From Metopolophium dirhodum (Eukaryota > Arthropoda > Insecta > Hemiptera > Aphididae): a stretch of 64,000 nt of DNA. Positions 27,110-39,700 of this stretch are shown piece by piece. Each line of letters begins with the position of its first letter. Within the stretch, counting starts at the first letter, position 1. The notes below the pieces were generated by a model, which searched no databases, was not told the DNA's origin, and saw only the letters and a list, made by a program, of their open reading frames with translations. The position numbers were made by a program, and so were the translations under genes. The DNA is taken from assembly GCF_019925205.1 (NCBI RefSeq), contig NC_083568.1, positions 8,554,393-8,618,392 on the forward strand. The letters are read 5' to 3'.

Positions 27110-27610
27110 ATTATTCCCACATCTGACTCAGTTAGATATCTTGGACTTAACTTGGATAAGCGCCTCACTTGGAATAGCCATACCCGTATAAAAAGACTTG
27201 CCTTAAACACTCGTCTTCGTAGACTACGAACGCTACTTACAAATAACAAACACTCCAGTTTAAAAATTAAAGTTCTTATGTATAAAACATAACTCAAACC
27301 TCTATGGACATATGGTCTCCAACTATGGGGTACAGCAAAAGCGTCCAATACAAACAAAATTCAGCGTTTTCAGAATATTGCTCTTCGGAAAATTACTAAT
27401 GCTCCACCCTTTGTTTCAAATTACACTATACATAATGACCTGTCAATAAAAACTGTGACAGAAGAAGCTACACGCTTCTACAAAATCTTTCGTGCCCGGC
27501 TGCAAACACACCAAAACCCACTCATTAAAAACCTATCCATCCAAACATTACCTGGCAACCTCAGGCGTCGCTTAAAAAGGAGCTGGTGCCGTGACTTGCT
27601 AGGGAACTAA
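27110..27610 (+). pseudogene. Reverse transcriptase C-terminal fragment, Jockey-like LINE
   Basis: The frame reads DSVRYLGLNLDKRLTW at its start, the conserved block following the RT core in Jockey-group LINEs (YLG..LD..LTW..H). Further on come LWTYGLQLWGTA, IQRFQNIALRKITNAPP, a stretch of the TIHNDL type, and finally the RRLKRSWCRDLL-type C-terminus before the stop at 27608-27610. One in-frame stop at 27290-27292 interrupts it, and the catalytic RT core and endonuclease are missing, so it is dead. The family assignment rests on these motifs; the exact clade cannot be settled without a search. Confidence 0.85.
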
Positions 27611-27690
27611 TATCAAAAAAAAAAAAAAAATCAGTATATATAAATATAGTATATTATAATATTGTATATATTATTGTGTAAAATAAAAAA
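27110..27690 (+). mobile_element. 5'-truncated non-LTR retrotransposon (LINE) insertion
   Basis: The insert is bounded by ACTTGTGGATGG (27098-27109) and ACTTGTGGACGG (27691-27702), a 12-bp target duplication with one mismatch. It carries the last part of a reverse-transcriptase ORF, an A tract at about 27615-27630, and an AT-rich 3' end finishing in AAATAAAAAA. Severe 5' truncation, an A-rich 3' end and a variable-length target duplication are hallmarks of LINE target-primed reverse transcription. It sits inside hAT-like element E and is therefore younger than it. Confidence 0.88.
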
Positions 27691-28337
27691 ACTTGTGGAC
27701 GGGGGGACGGTACAAGCTTATGTCCGAAATATTTTTTATTAAAATGTGAATTTCAATTGATGTTAATTATTTAACGAGTTTTACTATTTCATATCAAAAT
27801 TATTTTTGATATTAGTTTAATAATTAATTATACGAAATATCGTAATATCACCCTGTGTTCTACCTAGTCAGTAGTTCACAGATCATAGATCATATACAAG
27901 TATATTATCTAAGGCACAGATACTGGTGTGTGATAGTACTATCTTAAATCGTGTTCCAAATGAAATATCATTTATCAGTATTTTTTATAGTATACTTATC
28001 AAAATATGTGGTCTCGTTTGTATCAAAAACAATAATTATTAATTTTGTTATCTATATAGTATAATGAATATACAGGTAGATTATTATTCATTTTTTTTTC
28101 TACTGTAACAATGTAAGATGTGTAAATTTGCTATCAAAATATATTATACTTATTTGGAATTCAAAATGAAAAGTGGTATGAAAAATATGTATGTAAGGTA
28201 GGATTGTTGTGGGTGTGGGGGGGGGGGGGCAAAGCCACGAGTTTGTGTTGATTAATTACGACCATGGAACGCAGTTATTAAATCGTTGGATTGAGCTCCT
28301 TTACTTAATTTTTCCCAATTCGAGCACTGCTAATATT

Positions 28338-30029
28338 TACATTTATTGACATAATGACATCGATATAATTCACACTGTTTTCATCTAAACCTCATTCGTG
28401 TACATAATATATGTATAAATATGTATAAAAGTATAAGACATAAAATCATTCCCTAAATCAATTGAATTAAAAATAAATACATTTTTATTCATAATAACAT
28501 TTCTATTTTTTAGATAAAAACAAATTTATAACGACATAATATGATTAATTACATTTTTCAATTTTTGATACATAGATCATTATTACTTCTAATACTGTAT
28601 AGATACCCAAGTACCTAAGTAAACCTATGTAAAATAGTATACTAGTAGGTATCGAAATACTGTTGAATTTAATGTATGTGTTATTTTTTTTCAATGAATT
28701 TTTAAAAAAATATATCATTCAAATTATTATAATTACAGTTATTATAGGTTGATTAGCACTCGTAAAAATGTAAAATCATAATTAATATAATAAAATCGTT
28801 GTTCTTGTACAAATGTACAATACAATTCAAAATATGTAAATCTCAAAATATTTTGAGTAGGTATACCTATAAAAGTAAAAAGATTCTCTCATGAACTCTA
28901 CCCCATATGGGTAATTGCATCACGCCCATGCAGAAAATGCAGATAAGTACCTATAATATTGCTCTTAAAAATACAATAAAATATCTTATTATGACTTTTG
29001 GACTGCACCTCTGAATAATAGAACATTCAAAATAATGAGAAACGTTTTTTTTTTCCATTCCACAAACGTTTGTTGTTACATCATAGTCACTACATAGTAT
29101 AGAATAGTGTAGGTACCTACTATACATTTATACTTCCTGTGTGAGCTGTCTGGTATAAATTATAATATTATTGTGTATTAGTAAAATTAAAATATACCAT
29201 TAAATACCATTATATACATTAACATGAAATAATCAGTTTTAATAACATATTATGCGTATCATGACTATAGATTGTTTAAAATGAAACCAAAGTACCTATA
29301 TAGCACATACGTTATACGTATTTTATACGACCTACCAGTAGATAGATAACTGTTATATTATTATACCAGTTACGGACTACACTACCTAATCACGACCAGT
29401 AGGTGGTGATCCTCGAACTCGTAACCTCAAAATAATTAATGTCACTGAAATATCGTTGAATAATAATAGATATAAAAAAATATAATATCTAATCATTAAA
29501 TACAATTGATAATATTATGAGAACGTGCATTATTCAGTAAACCCACAACTGCAGCACAGACACTGCAGTAAAAACGATATTGAAATGTTTTAAATTTCGA
29601 GCCCTCTGGGCCAATACCATCGATAAGATTGTTAGATAAGTATATATTATGTTTAGTAAAATGCATTATACCTAGTTGTATGGGAAAGAAACACAGAAGG
29701 CGTATAACAGGCACGTATAGAGCGTCACGTGGGTTTAATAAAATGCTGAACATGGTATTATTTTTATTTTTTTTCTTATACAAAACACAAAACCACCGAT
29801 GAGGCAAGCAATGAAAAAACACAAATCAAGGTTCCTAACAATTGATACATTTAGTAGTGAACCAACTATATATTTATAAATATATAGTTTGAAACACCTT
29901 TTGTGTTTATTTAATTTGATTATTTGAATAATAATTCCAGGGGCATAATATACGAGTATTATAACCTTAAAAAACCGATTATATAACGTAGATGTAAAAA
30001 TGTGATTCCGAACGAAAACGTAGGGATGA
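28338..30029. other. AT-rich intronic DNA, no gene supported
   Basis: Unique-looking AT-rich sequence. The - strand frames at 29496-30147 are long but overlap one another, are rich in Ile/Tyr/Asn, and have no splice or start context that supports translation. Confidence 0.45.
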
Positions 30030-30176
30030 GAAGCCCTGAATAATGTGCGTCTGGCCGTACATGCGGACAAAGCGCGTGAGTGGAGGGAGACAGAAGAGAG
30101 GAAGTTAGTGACCTGCGGAGAAGAGTCGATGATCCCGTCTGCGCCATTATATACTAACGAAGGAAAAAATGCATAA
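30030..30176 (+). pseudogene. 48-codon coding-like remnant in the intron
   Basis: A pocket of higher G+C is open on the + strand from just after a TGA to the TAA at 30174-30176. It reads NVRLAVHADKAREWRETEER and then KLVTCGEESMIPSAPLYTNE. Codon use is balanced and the peptide is Glu/Arg-rich, unlike chance ORFs in this DNA. There is no ATG at the start and no clear acceptor, so it may be a fragment of a retroelement or an old exon. The - strand is also open here but reads as Ser/Leu/Arg-rich text. Confidence 0.3.
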
Positions 30177-30729
30177 AGAACTTATTTTAGCCCCAAGAAA
30201 CGTATATAATATAAATATTTCACAAACGTAAATACTTTTTTCCCGAGGATAACCACTATATCTACAAGTATACACGTTGTCAAATAATACAACTGTTGAC
30301 TAAACATCTACTGAAGCAGTTAACAATGTTTTTATAAAATTAAAATATTATAATATTTTCAATGAATCGCAATTTATTATTATAATATCGCAAGTTAGAA
30401 TTATTGTAAAATAATAAAATTAACATTTAATAGATTGGGTTTCTGATAAAATATAATGTGTAATCCACACTAAGAAATATTTTGTACACATAGTTTAAGA
30501 GTATTTTAATATAATACGAGCATGTAGGTCCTATATATAGATAAAATACAATGTTTACTGATCTAACCGTCACCTATACTTTTGTAGCTCTTTCATTAAA
30601 ACAAAATCAGATTGTATACGATTACTATATAAGCTCACGTGTTTTTTTTCCTCTATAAGACTCGTTAATCTTATAGTATTAATAAATGTAATATTTACCT
30701 AATTGTTGTGTTATATTTTTCTTGTTTAG

Positions 30730-30823
30730 ATGTTCCAAACGAAGGAGTATACATGGTGTGCGGTGTCCTCATCGCCATGGTGCTCGTCGCTGTGATAATA
30801 GTAATCCTAGCAGTTACTATAAG
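30730..30823 (+). CDS. Transmembrane-helix exon of split membrane-protein gene
   Basis: The exon is bounded by a strong acceptor (TATTTTTCTTGTTTAG, ending 30729) and a donor AAG/GTGGGT at 30824. It has 94 nt: two bases complete an Asp codon started by the 21945 exon, 30 full codons follow, and two bases (AG) are left over. It encodes VPNEGVYMVCGV followed by a strongly hydrophobic run (LIAMVLVAVIIVILAVTI), about 22-25 residues in all, which is a textbook single membrane span. The leftover AG joined to C at 58012 gives Ser and then KLRKREE, a basic stop-transfer motif in exactly the expected place. G/C-rich third positions (GTC CTC ATC GCC) contrast with the AT-rich introns. The topology is probably type I, with the tail in the cytoplasm. 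The family is not recognised. Confidence 0.78.
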
Positions 30824-31087
30824 GTGGGTTAAAAATGTGTTTACAATATATTGTGTTATTTGTCTCTTCGAAAAGTGCTTTGGTCTGGCGATGTATAGCG
30901 AATATTTACAGAGAACAAGGGTTTATTATTATAGTACTTAGAGGAAACATTCAGGTTGCGGCGCCGGACGAGACCCGTACTGGAGATCCTTGAACCTTAA
31001 GAAATCACTGCGTACACGCACGCACACATTTACAGACATAAACATACACACACTCACACAAACTTTGTTCTTTGTTCAATAGATAGT

Positions 31088-31113
31088 AATATATATATAT
31101 ATATATATATATA
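31088..31113. repeat. (AT)n microsatellite
   Basis: An uninterrupted AT dinucleotide run of about 26 bp lies just downstream of the transmembrane exon. Confidence 0.85.
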
Positions 31114-31429
31114 GATTGAGTGCGTTTAACCCAATGCGCACCTCAATGAGTGCATACGAATACGTTTACTATATAATGTACTATAGGTATAGCCTACAAT
31201 ATATTAATATATATATATATATAAATAAATGTATATTCGATTTGAATGCAAAATTAACGTTAATATTTCAAATCTCGAGGTCCGGGAGAAATCGGGTCAG
31301 ACCAATAATTTTCCGCACTCGCCATCAATGCCAGGGTCGGACCGGGTTATCCGCGGATGGTGCATCATAATCGTAAAAAACTCATCCAATTTATATGTAA
31401 TATATAATATGCATGTATATAAATAACAC

Positions 31430-34400
31430 CTATAACGGGCAAAATAAATAATTTAAATCAGTCGATTCGTATACGCTTTTAAAATAAATATATATAGGTA
31501 CACGTTGTCGGATATGGATGAGCGTCAGTAGTGTATCACGTGGCAGACCAGTCACATTACAAAGAATTCTTATAATTTACCGTAGTAAAAAATAACATTT
31601 ATATTATCATCATCAAATAGAATTTTCCTCGGAATTTTCTAAAGAAAATTTTTTTGCTATTCATTTGCAGTAGTTTGTGATGGCTTGTAGAAATTAAATA
31701 GATTTCATTTCCAACACGTAATTATACATATTATATGCATTAGAAATTAAGAAAGTATTCATGTTGATTTCAGTACTTATTTGACGATTTATAGTACAAT
31801 TATATTATATTTATACAGGTAAAGTAGTTAATAGTTATCAAGTTAAATATATTTCATAAATAGGTAATTTCAAAAAAATTATTATATTGTTGTCTGCGTT
31901 CTTATATAATTTAATTTCTTGCAGATGATGCAAACGTGGACTAATATTGCACACGATTGTCCCAGAATTAAAATTAATCAATTCTTTATAATTATTGTTT
32001 AATAAATGCGTTTCACAAACATTTAAATAAATTGCTTGATGATAAAACTGTATACTAGAAAACATTTGATTGTTTTATTCGACTAATAAAGGATTTTCTA
32101 TTAACCGTCGACATCTTAATACAATATGGCCCTGGTCAGGTGACAACAAACCTTATTTTCTAATCAATGTCAGGCCACTTAGGCCTTGGAAATGTAATTT
32201 CGGAAATGACTTCTGATCTGATTCTATATTATTTATGAATGATCACGATATTTTGTTTTCTAGAGGTCTACCTCTCTAATGTTCGTTTATTCAATGTTTT
32301 TCATTATATTATAAATGTCACCGTGATTGACATTTTGGCTACAGTATTCAATTCACCTTGAAGACTTATAATTTTTTTTCGATATGCAAACACGACCATA
32401 CGAACAAAACCTGCAGCATATAAGCTTTATCGATAGCTGTTACAATGTAATAATACGTGTAATGCATATAGGTACCTCTAACAGGTAGTTTTTAGTGTGA
32501 GATCATAATATTATTGTTGTAGGTACCTATACCTAACTAGGGACATTTGATTTCAATCTCCACTTAAATGTTTTCCTTGCATGCATCGGTTTTACTATAG
32601 TCATATCCAATTATAAATCAAAGCATCGCATATAATATCATTAATCACTCGTTCGATTCAAAGTTTATATAGGAAAAAGTTAGTTCCTGCACTACGCATC
32701 ATGTGGGGCGTAGGTAGATAGGTACAGTGCCGATGTGGAAAATACTAAACAGCAACATCGGCTTCGAAGAACTGAAATATTATGTAATTTATGTTTAGCT
32801 ACTGCTCGATAAATGCATTTCAATTATATACTATAATATAATATGTAATATTAATGTCTAATTCGCATGCTGTGGAGAAATTTTATTCATGTCGGATCCC
32901 GGATAGATTTCTAGCCACTGATGGACGATTTCTCTTAGCTCAGCGAATTTGATATTATTCAGTTCTCGATGATCTGCTTATGGTTTAAATACAATTCTAA
33001 AATACAAAATAAATATAATATACATTATAATGTCCAGAAAGTTCTCTCTGATTTTGATTTAAACGTAGTTATAGTAATGATTACATTGTCATTTTATTTT
33101 CCGATCATGATTCGCTTTCTAAATTTAATATATATATTATCTCGAATCAAAACCAAAATATTATTTACTACTGTCCGTAAACAGGTACTATTGTTGTAAT
33201 TAAATTAAATCAACTGTTGTACTTTTACTAGTAAACTATCTCTAACTGCCGTCCAATGACTTGACATGAATAACGAACAATTTGGAAACGTATTTTATCT
33301 CGAAAATACGTTTCAAAAAGTACGTCAGCATGCACGTGCATACGGCCGATTCAAGCAAACGGGGGTTGCCTAGGTGAACCATGACGTCATTACTTACTGG
33401 GTGGATCGATGCTCGGCATGGTACCCGTGTTTGACCAAAACTTTAAACCATTCAAATTCAAAAAAAGGGTCTGTTTTTTAAGGAAAATAATCTAATAAAT
33501 GTGTATAGCTTTGAAGCAGGTAGGTAGAACATATTCCCAACGAATATATATTATGTATATTATTATTTTTTTTAGTGTAATAATAAAAATAAGAAATCAA
33601 TAAAACACTTTTAAAATAACGTTTATACTGAGTAATAACTTAACAAATATCTCTGAAAATTGATTATAATAATAAATATACTCATAAAATGTACTACCTA
33701 CCTACTTCGATTACCGAAACGAGTAATACTTAGTACTTCCTCGATTGCAATAGCTTTCATATATTATATATTTTTTTGAACTATACCCATATCTATAGGT
33801 CATATAGCCATAAGATGCTATTATTAGACAATTCTAATTTTAAAATTATCAAAGCCGCGTGCCGGAACTTCTCACAATTAAAGAATACAATTAACACTAT
33901 TTATCGTGCATTTAATTATTAAATCGTGATTCATAATAAAATTTCGTGATTTAAATATAGCCAGGAAAAATATAATGTATATAATGCGTCGGCGTATTAT
34001 AATATTATATAGGTAAGTACGCTTGTCTAGTCGACAAATTTCCATAAAGTGACATTCAAAAGTGAACATCGTGTCAATGTCAAAAATGATCGCAAAACAC
34101 TTATACTTATTTTAATAGTATAACTAAAATAACGTTAGGTATGACGTCCTAATATGTTATTATTTAATTAAACAGTTTTGTGTATATAACAATGTATAAT
34201 ATGTAATTATAACATGCAAAACACACAAGTAGGTGTAAATATTGTATGTGTGCGTGTACGAGTCAATCAAAAATTCGATTACAGGAATGAGAGTTTGGAT
34301 CACGCGATACGATGTGCATACTTATAGACATTATTCTATGGTCGAGTCAGTTTAGCTCCAAACAATTGACACCGTTTTCCTTTAGAGTTTAAATTATTAA

Positions 34401-36050
34401 AACATTTAATTTTATTTACCTTTGAAAAGGTTGTGTGGGTGTGGGTTATTATCGTGTATGTAATTTTGTTTTACGTAAGTCACAATTTTTATAGGCACAT
34501 TATTTTTATTTATTTTATTCTATTAATAGTACAGGCTGGTAGCTCAATGGTTACACATTACATTAATATTAATTACATTTACTCATTTACATATAAATAT
34601 AACAAAATTACATATTATTATTCGAAAAATATATTAAATAGTTATATTAAGAAAATCACGATTGTAAAGATTTTAAACTTTTAATAAATATGCTAGTAAC
34701 TGACATTTTATTTAAATATCAAACCTATTACTACTATCTAATGTTACAAATTTAATTAAAATTAATTTCGACTAATAACGTCATCAAATAATTGGAATTA
34801 TTCACTGTCATAATGCCATTCAGACTTAAAAGTTAAAATCCTTATATCAAACATTTCTTTTTTTATTATTATCACAGTGACACAATTATATTTACAGTAT
34901 AACATATATTAAACTGCATTTTCAAGTTTTATATACATATTTACATACTAAATACACTAAATGCTCATAATTTTGTAATATCTGTAAATCTATAATATAT
35001 TTTTTTTTATTTGCAGTAGGTATAATAATAATCTATACCTAGAGGGCACAATATTAGTATAATATATGTGTTAAGGTCAGAATACATAGTATAAATATTA
35101 ATTAATCTCGTTAATGAACTAAAATAATAAGAAATACATAACAGTTGCGTGGTAAGATTTGATTTGAGGAGTCATCCATTAATGACACTCACGGTTGACT
35201 TAAAAAAAAAAATTAACCGGTAGTGAACCTATAGTCTGGTTTAAATGAGGAGGGAGGCAAGAAGGTCACGACAATATCTACTTAAATACATAATTTGTCA
35301 ATATGTCAATATTCTCACATTGTAATATTTCAAAACATAACAAACAATCAAAAATGGCCCAACGTGTTGTAATTTTACAATGTTTTCACGACTTGTCAGT
35401 AAGATTTCGTTAAAAAGATATGCGGTCGAGCATACCGCCTTCGACCTATGTAGGTGTTAATATCTACTATTACCTACTATAGAAAATTGATAGCAGACAA
35501 AACTGAAGAAAAAACACATCGTAAAACCAATAATATACGCATTCCTCGCTCCGCTAAGAATCTAAAAAATGTGGTACGATTTGTTTTGATTCCTATATGT
35601 CGACTGGTTTTTTATTTTAATTTTAATACGTCAACTTTTCATTATGTACGCTGAACTGCTATATATAAGATCGTTATATCATTACCTATATGATATTCTT
35701 GAGTAGATAACATACCATGGAAATGATGATAATAATGATAATATATAGATTTACATAATTTTAATATTATAACGATATCCTCTGCAACTGTAGAACTACG
35801 TCGATGAAATCGAATGATAATAATAATAACAAAAAACACAAACACACAAACGCTTAAATATAATAATATGCATACCTATTACCCGTATTATGTTATTAAA
35901 TACGCTATGGTGCGATGTGCGCTCAAAACTATATACTTTTTAGAGGAAACCCATCACCAGTGGCCTTATATTGTAAAATATATTATATTTTCGTGTATTA
36001 CGTCCGACACACATTATTATCATGGCATTTCAGACGAATGACAAATGTTT
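31430..36050. other. AT-rich intronic DNA, no gene supported
   Basis: About 4.6 kb with only short Ile/Asn/Tyr/Phe-rich open frames and A/T homopolymers. At 34528-34548 a tRNA A-box-like string (TAGCTCAATGG) occurs, but no B box or cloverleaf follows. Confidence 0.45.
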
Positions 36051-36780
36051 AGCAGCCATCTATATCCTTTTGCACACGTTAGTGCGCGTCCGGAGCGCGG
36101 TAATTCGAAACGAGGAGAGGCTGCAGGACACGCCGCATTTCTAAGGGTCCTCGTGTCACGTGCAGGGCACACAGTGCGATACGCCTTTTTAACGTCATTA
36201 TTATAATTATCATTATTACTCTGTGCGAGCGGGACGATGAACCGTTGGCGCCGACGGAATGAACGTTGGCAGACTCGAATTAATTTGCATTCGGAGGGAC
36301 GCGCGCCCGAAGAACAAACGGGTCATGGCGGGCGTCGTCAGGCCGCCGCCGCGTGAACGGCGCTATTATATTATTATTATTATTATTACTGTTGCTATTT
36401 ATTTCTATTATTATTATTATTATTATTACTATTATTGTACTGTCGTACGTGTTACACGTCGCCAAGCTATGTGCGCTCTATACGCCACCCCCTCCACATG
36501 ACCCACCACACACCCCGTCAACACCAACTCCACCACCACCACCCGCCGCTCTTGTACCGAGTTACTCGTCACATTGTCTTATTTATTTTTTTATCCCTCC
36601 ACGTGTGCCCTCGTCTTGTCCTCGGACTGCATACGGCGACGGACCTATACCTACGTTCAATATTATTACACTCCGCGCCGACGACGTCTCCGACCGATCG
36701 GTGCATATTGCAGCGCGTAGTAGAATTTAATATAAAATTCAATTTTGTTGCAACTCGACAATAATTCTGTCCGTAAATAC
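36050..36780. other. CpG-richer pocket with TTA microsatellites
   Basis: The pocket contains CpG-rich text (GGACGCGCGCCCGAAG, GCCGCCGCCGCGTGAACGG), two TTA runs (about 36364-36390 and 36415-36436) and a CCACC-rich stretch (about 36484-36546). ORFs on both strands are driven by the repeats (runs of Ile, Leu, Tyr or Pro). It could be a regulatory or transcription-start segment inside the large intron. No exon boundary is convincing. Confidence 0.3.
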
Positions 36781-39700
36781 GCGCACACGGTCGTCACGAT
36801 CGTTTCCGACGCATGTCAATTATTCTCCCCCCCACCACCACCTCAAAGGTCAAGGGCGGACGGGGAGGGGGATTACCTGTATAGGTACGTGTTCTAGCAA
36901 TCCTTCAATTTTTTTTCGAATGACCACTTTTCACCTATGGAAATAATAAAAAAATTGTAATTGCGCCCCCTCAGCTCCTCCCCTGCACTTTCTCCCCGCG
37001 CCAACAAACCGGCCCAACACGCATCGCGACAATGTTATATTTAGTCCTTATAATATATATACATACGTAGATAGGTAGGTATACACATAATAATAATAAT
37101 ATACCGTAAAAATCGATAAATTATTTCATTCTACGTCGTATAGAATCTACGACGCAGGTATTAAATATTATTTATACGTTTTTAGGAAAAGCACAACCAA
37201 GTAATAATTATTCTTTTGTGGTCGTTTTTTTTGTTTTTAAATGTCTAAAAAAAAAAAAAAATTTAATTGACACCGAATTCTGAACAATTAACGACCCAGC
37301 TTATATAATGATATACCTATAGGCTATAATGTATGTTGTATGCATAGCAGCAATTACTCAGAGCACAGCAGTGCAGCGTATTATATAGCTATAATACGGC
37401 ATTTCCCCAGCTATAATACCATAGAAAAACAATAATCTTGGCCCGCGTCACGCAACTTTTTCAATCAACCGCAATAATCAGAGACAACGATGGCGGCGCC
37501 GCTAAGTGCAGGGAATAGAAGAGAATGGCGTACACATAATATTATTATACACCGACTACCTGTGGACGTGCATCCGCACTTATAGGAATAGTAGAAAAAA
37601 TTTATCGTCATTATATAATAAAAGCAGCTCGTTTACACAACTGTCTTGACAGCGGCTATAATATAATATAAGTCAGCTATTTGGTGTGCGCACGTCGATA
37701 ATATAATATTATAATAATAAATTGATAAACAAAATCGTTTTCTCTTCAATGCTGCGACAACCCCCGTGTTGATAGGTTTTGCCAAACGGTTCGTCAAATC
37801 GCGTGTTTCGCGCACACGAGGCGGAATAAAAATATTGCGTCATCGAGCGTTTTATTTCCTCGTCGACTGTTCGGCTTCAATTTAAACCCTAAACCAGTGT
37901 TTACGCCAAAAAAGTCTTTTAGTTATGGTTTTTTTTAATGCGTTAAGCGTTTGTTATTCATTTGCCACACGGTTTGGCCGTCTTTGTCAGTGCCGACTGT
38001 GGTCGCACCCGTTATAAAAGCGCCTAGCCGACTCAAATGAGAATATTTATTTTTAAACAGCCGACATTAAGCACTCACAATAAAAGTTTTGTAAAAAAAC
38101 AAAAAAAATTGCAGAAATATCGGTTGTCCACTTTGAACAGTTTGCAGGAAAAAAAACACAATTTCGTTGGCACTGATTAATCACGTATATACAAACCGAC
38201 ACTCGCATTGTTTATCTTGAATTCTAAAAAAAAAAAATGTACTCTAAAGTAAAAAATTCCAAAACGTAATTTCTAATCATTAATAACTATATAGGTATCT
38301 CCCATACAAATCGTGTACACTGTGCATAAGTATGTCTGTCACTAAAATCCATTAAAACGCCGTTTTAATTTTCCCATAACGAATACAATAGTTGAATACA
38401 TTTCGATACGTTTGCAATAATATTTCAGCGTAGGTACTGTATAATTATTAATATTATGTGTCATACCTATTACCGTGTTATACGATTGGACAACCAAGTT
38501 TAGAGTTAGAACGAACGACCCGGCAAAAATCTATAAACCTAGTTTGAATGTTTGAACTTTTCGATTATATAATAATATTGTGTGAATTATATACAATATA
38601 ATATACGTATAACGTGGGTATTCATTCAACGTTTAGGTGTACAGTCTTTGGACTACATTCGCAAAGTATACAAGTGAGGAATAATTATGCTATTGACAAT
38701 ATATACATATGTCATAGTTATTTATATTGACTTTAATACAATACAATATAATTCGTAACGGTTTTTCATACGCATCTAATGTGTATATTATATATCTATG
38801 GACTTTATCGATAAGTATAACGTTTGATGAATTATATAACAATATAATAATACAATAAAGAATAGAGCGGCGAGCGTTATAATTTCATACGGAAAAAAAA
38901 TGCTTATACCAAACGCGTATTTAGTTCTCGTTGCTCGTTAATTATTTCATTTAAATAAATTATTACATATTATTATAGTGACGCGACGTGTGTATGTATA
39001 TATCAACATCAGGTGATTACAAATGTTTTTGCAATAAAAGATAACCACCTCGGCTGCTGTAGTTCGGATATTATACTATTGACAATTTCGTTGTTACAAC
39101 CACATGTACAAATTATTGTGTATTTAGATGTTGATAATGTACCTGTTACGGTTCAGTTTACATCAGATCGGCCGCCGTTAGTTAGTAATTTTTTTCAGTT
39201 CGCCGGATTTCAAATGTACGTTTAATTTTTGCGGCCCTTATTTGAACACATTATTTGACAGTCGTTTCTCTTTTGGAAATAATAAGTAATAACGATATAC
39301 AATCTCCGCGTGTCTCCGAAAAAAAAAAATGTTGCTACGGTAGTTCATTTTTACTAGACTTCTATCAATCATGGAACATTTAATCAGGTATTTTTACAAT
39401 AAATATTAGTGATATCGGTTAAAAAATTACTTTGAATTTTTGCATTCCTTAAAGCTAACATATTGCGTAGGTAATAGGTAAAACAAATAAATATTATGCC
39501 GGTGCCGATAAATAAATCAATATATCATAATGTTATGCGTGTCATTCATTAAACAAATTGGTAAAATCGTCTTCACATTTTTTATTATGCTTAAGGTATA
39601 GTAATAAATTAACCCAGCGGCCAGTACAAAACATTTTACAAATAAATCTTAAATGTATGACGTAGTTGGGTTAATGTACAAATTATTAACTCAATTTTTT

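Larger units (their letters stand above)
27005..28329. mobile_element. hAT-like element E with nested LINE
   Basis: The left end CAGTGCTCGAATTGGGG (27005) and the right end TTCCCAATTCGAGCACTG (to 28329) are inverted repeats identical over 16 bp. The flanks CTAATATC (26997-27004) and CTAATATT (28330-28337) match at 7 of 8 positions, the hAT-type duplication length. The left subterminal part is G-rich (GGGGGACGGAGCTCCCC). A LINE 3' fragment with its own target duplication interrupts the element at 27110-27690, and a G homopolymer lies at about 28217-28229. Without the LINE the element is about 730 bp and has no transposase, so it is non-autonomous. Confidence 0.85.
21972..30729 (+). other. 8.8-kb intron of split membrane-protein gene
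   Basis: The intron runs from the GTAAGT donor at 21972 to the acceptor TTTTTCTTGTTTAG at 30729. It contains two hAT-like elements (22659-23418 and 27005-28329, the second with a nested LINE fragment), a TTA microsatellite, and otherwise AT-rich unique-looking DNA. A coding-like remnant lies at 30030-30176. No further exon could be supported. Confidence 0.55.

Noticed and set aside
29405..29440. B-box-like text on the - strand (GAGTTCGAGGATC)
   Set aside because: No A box at the proper distance on that strand and no acceptor-stem pairing; at most a tRNA-derived repeat fragment.
34528..34548. tRNA-like A box (TAGCTCAATGG)
   Set aside because: No B box (GGTTCGANNCC) or cloverleaf follows; the downstream sequence is AT-rich.
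36353..36764. ORFs with long Leu, Ile, Tyr and Pro runs
   Set aside because: They are translations of TTA and CCA repeats and nearby CpG-rich DNA, not protein-like sequence.
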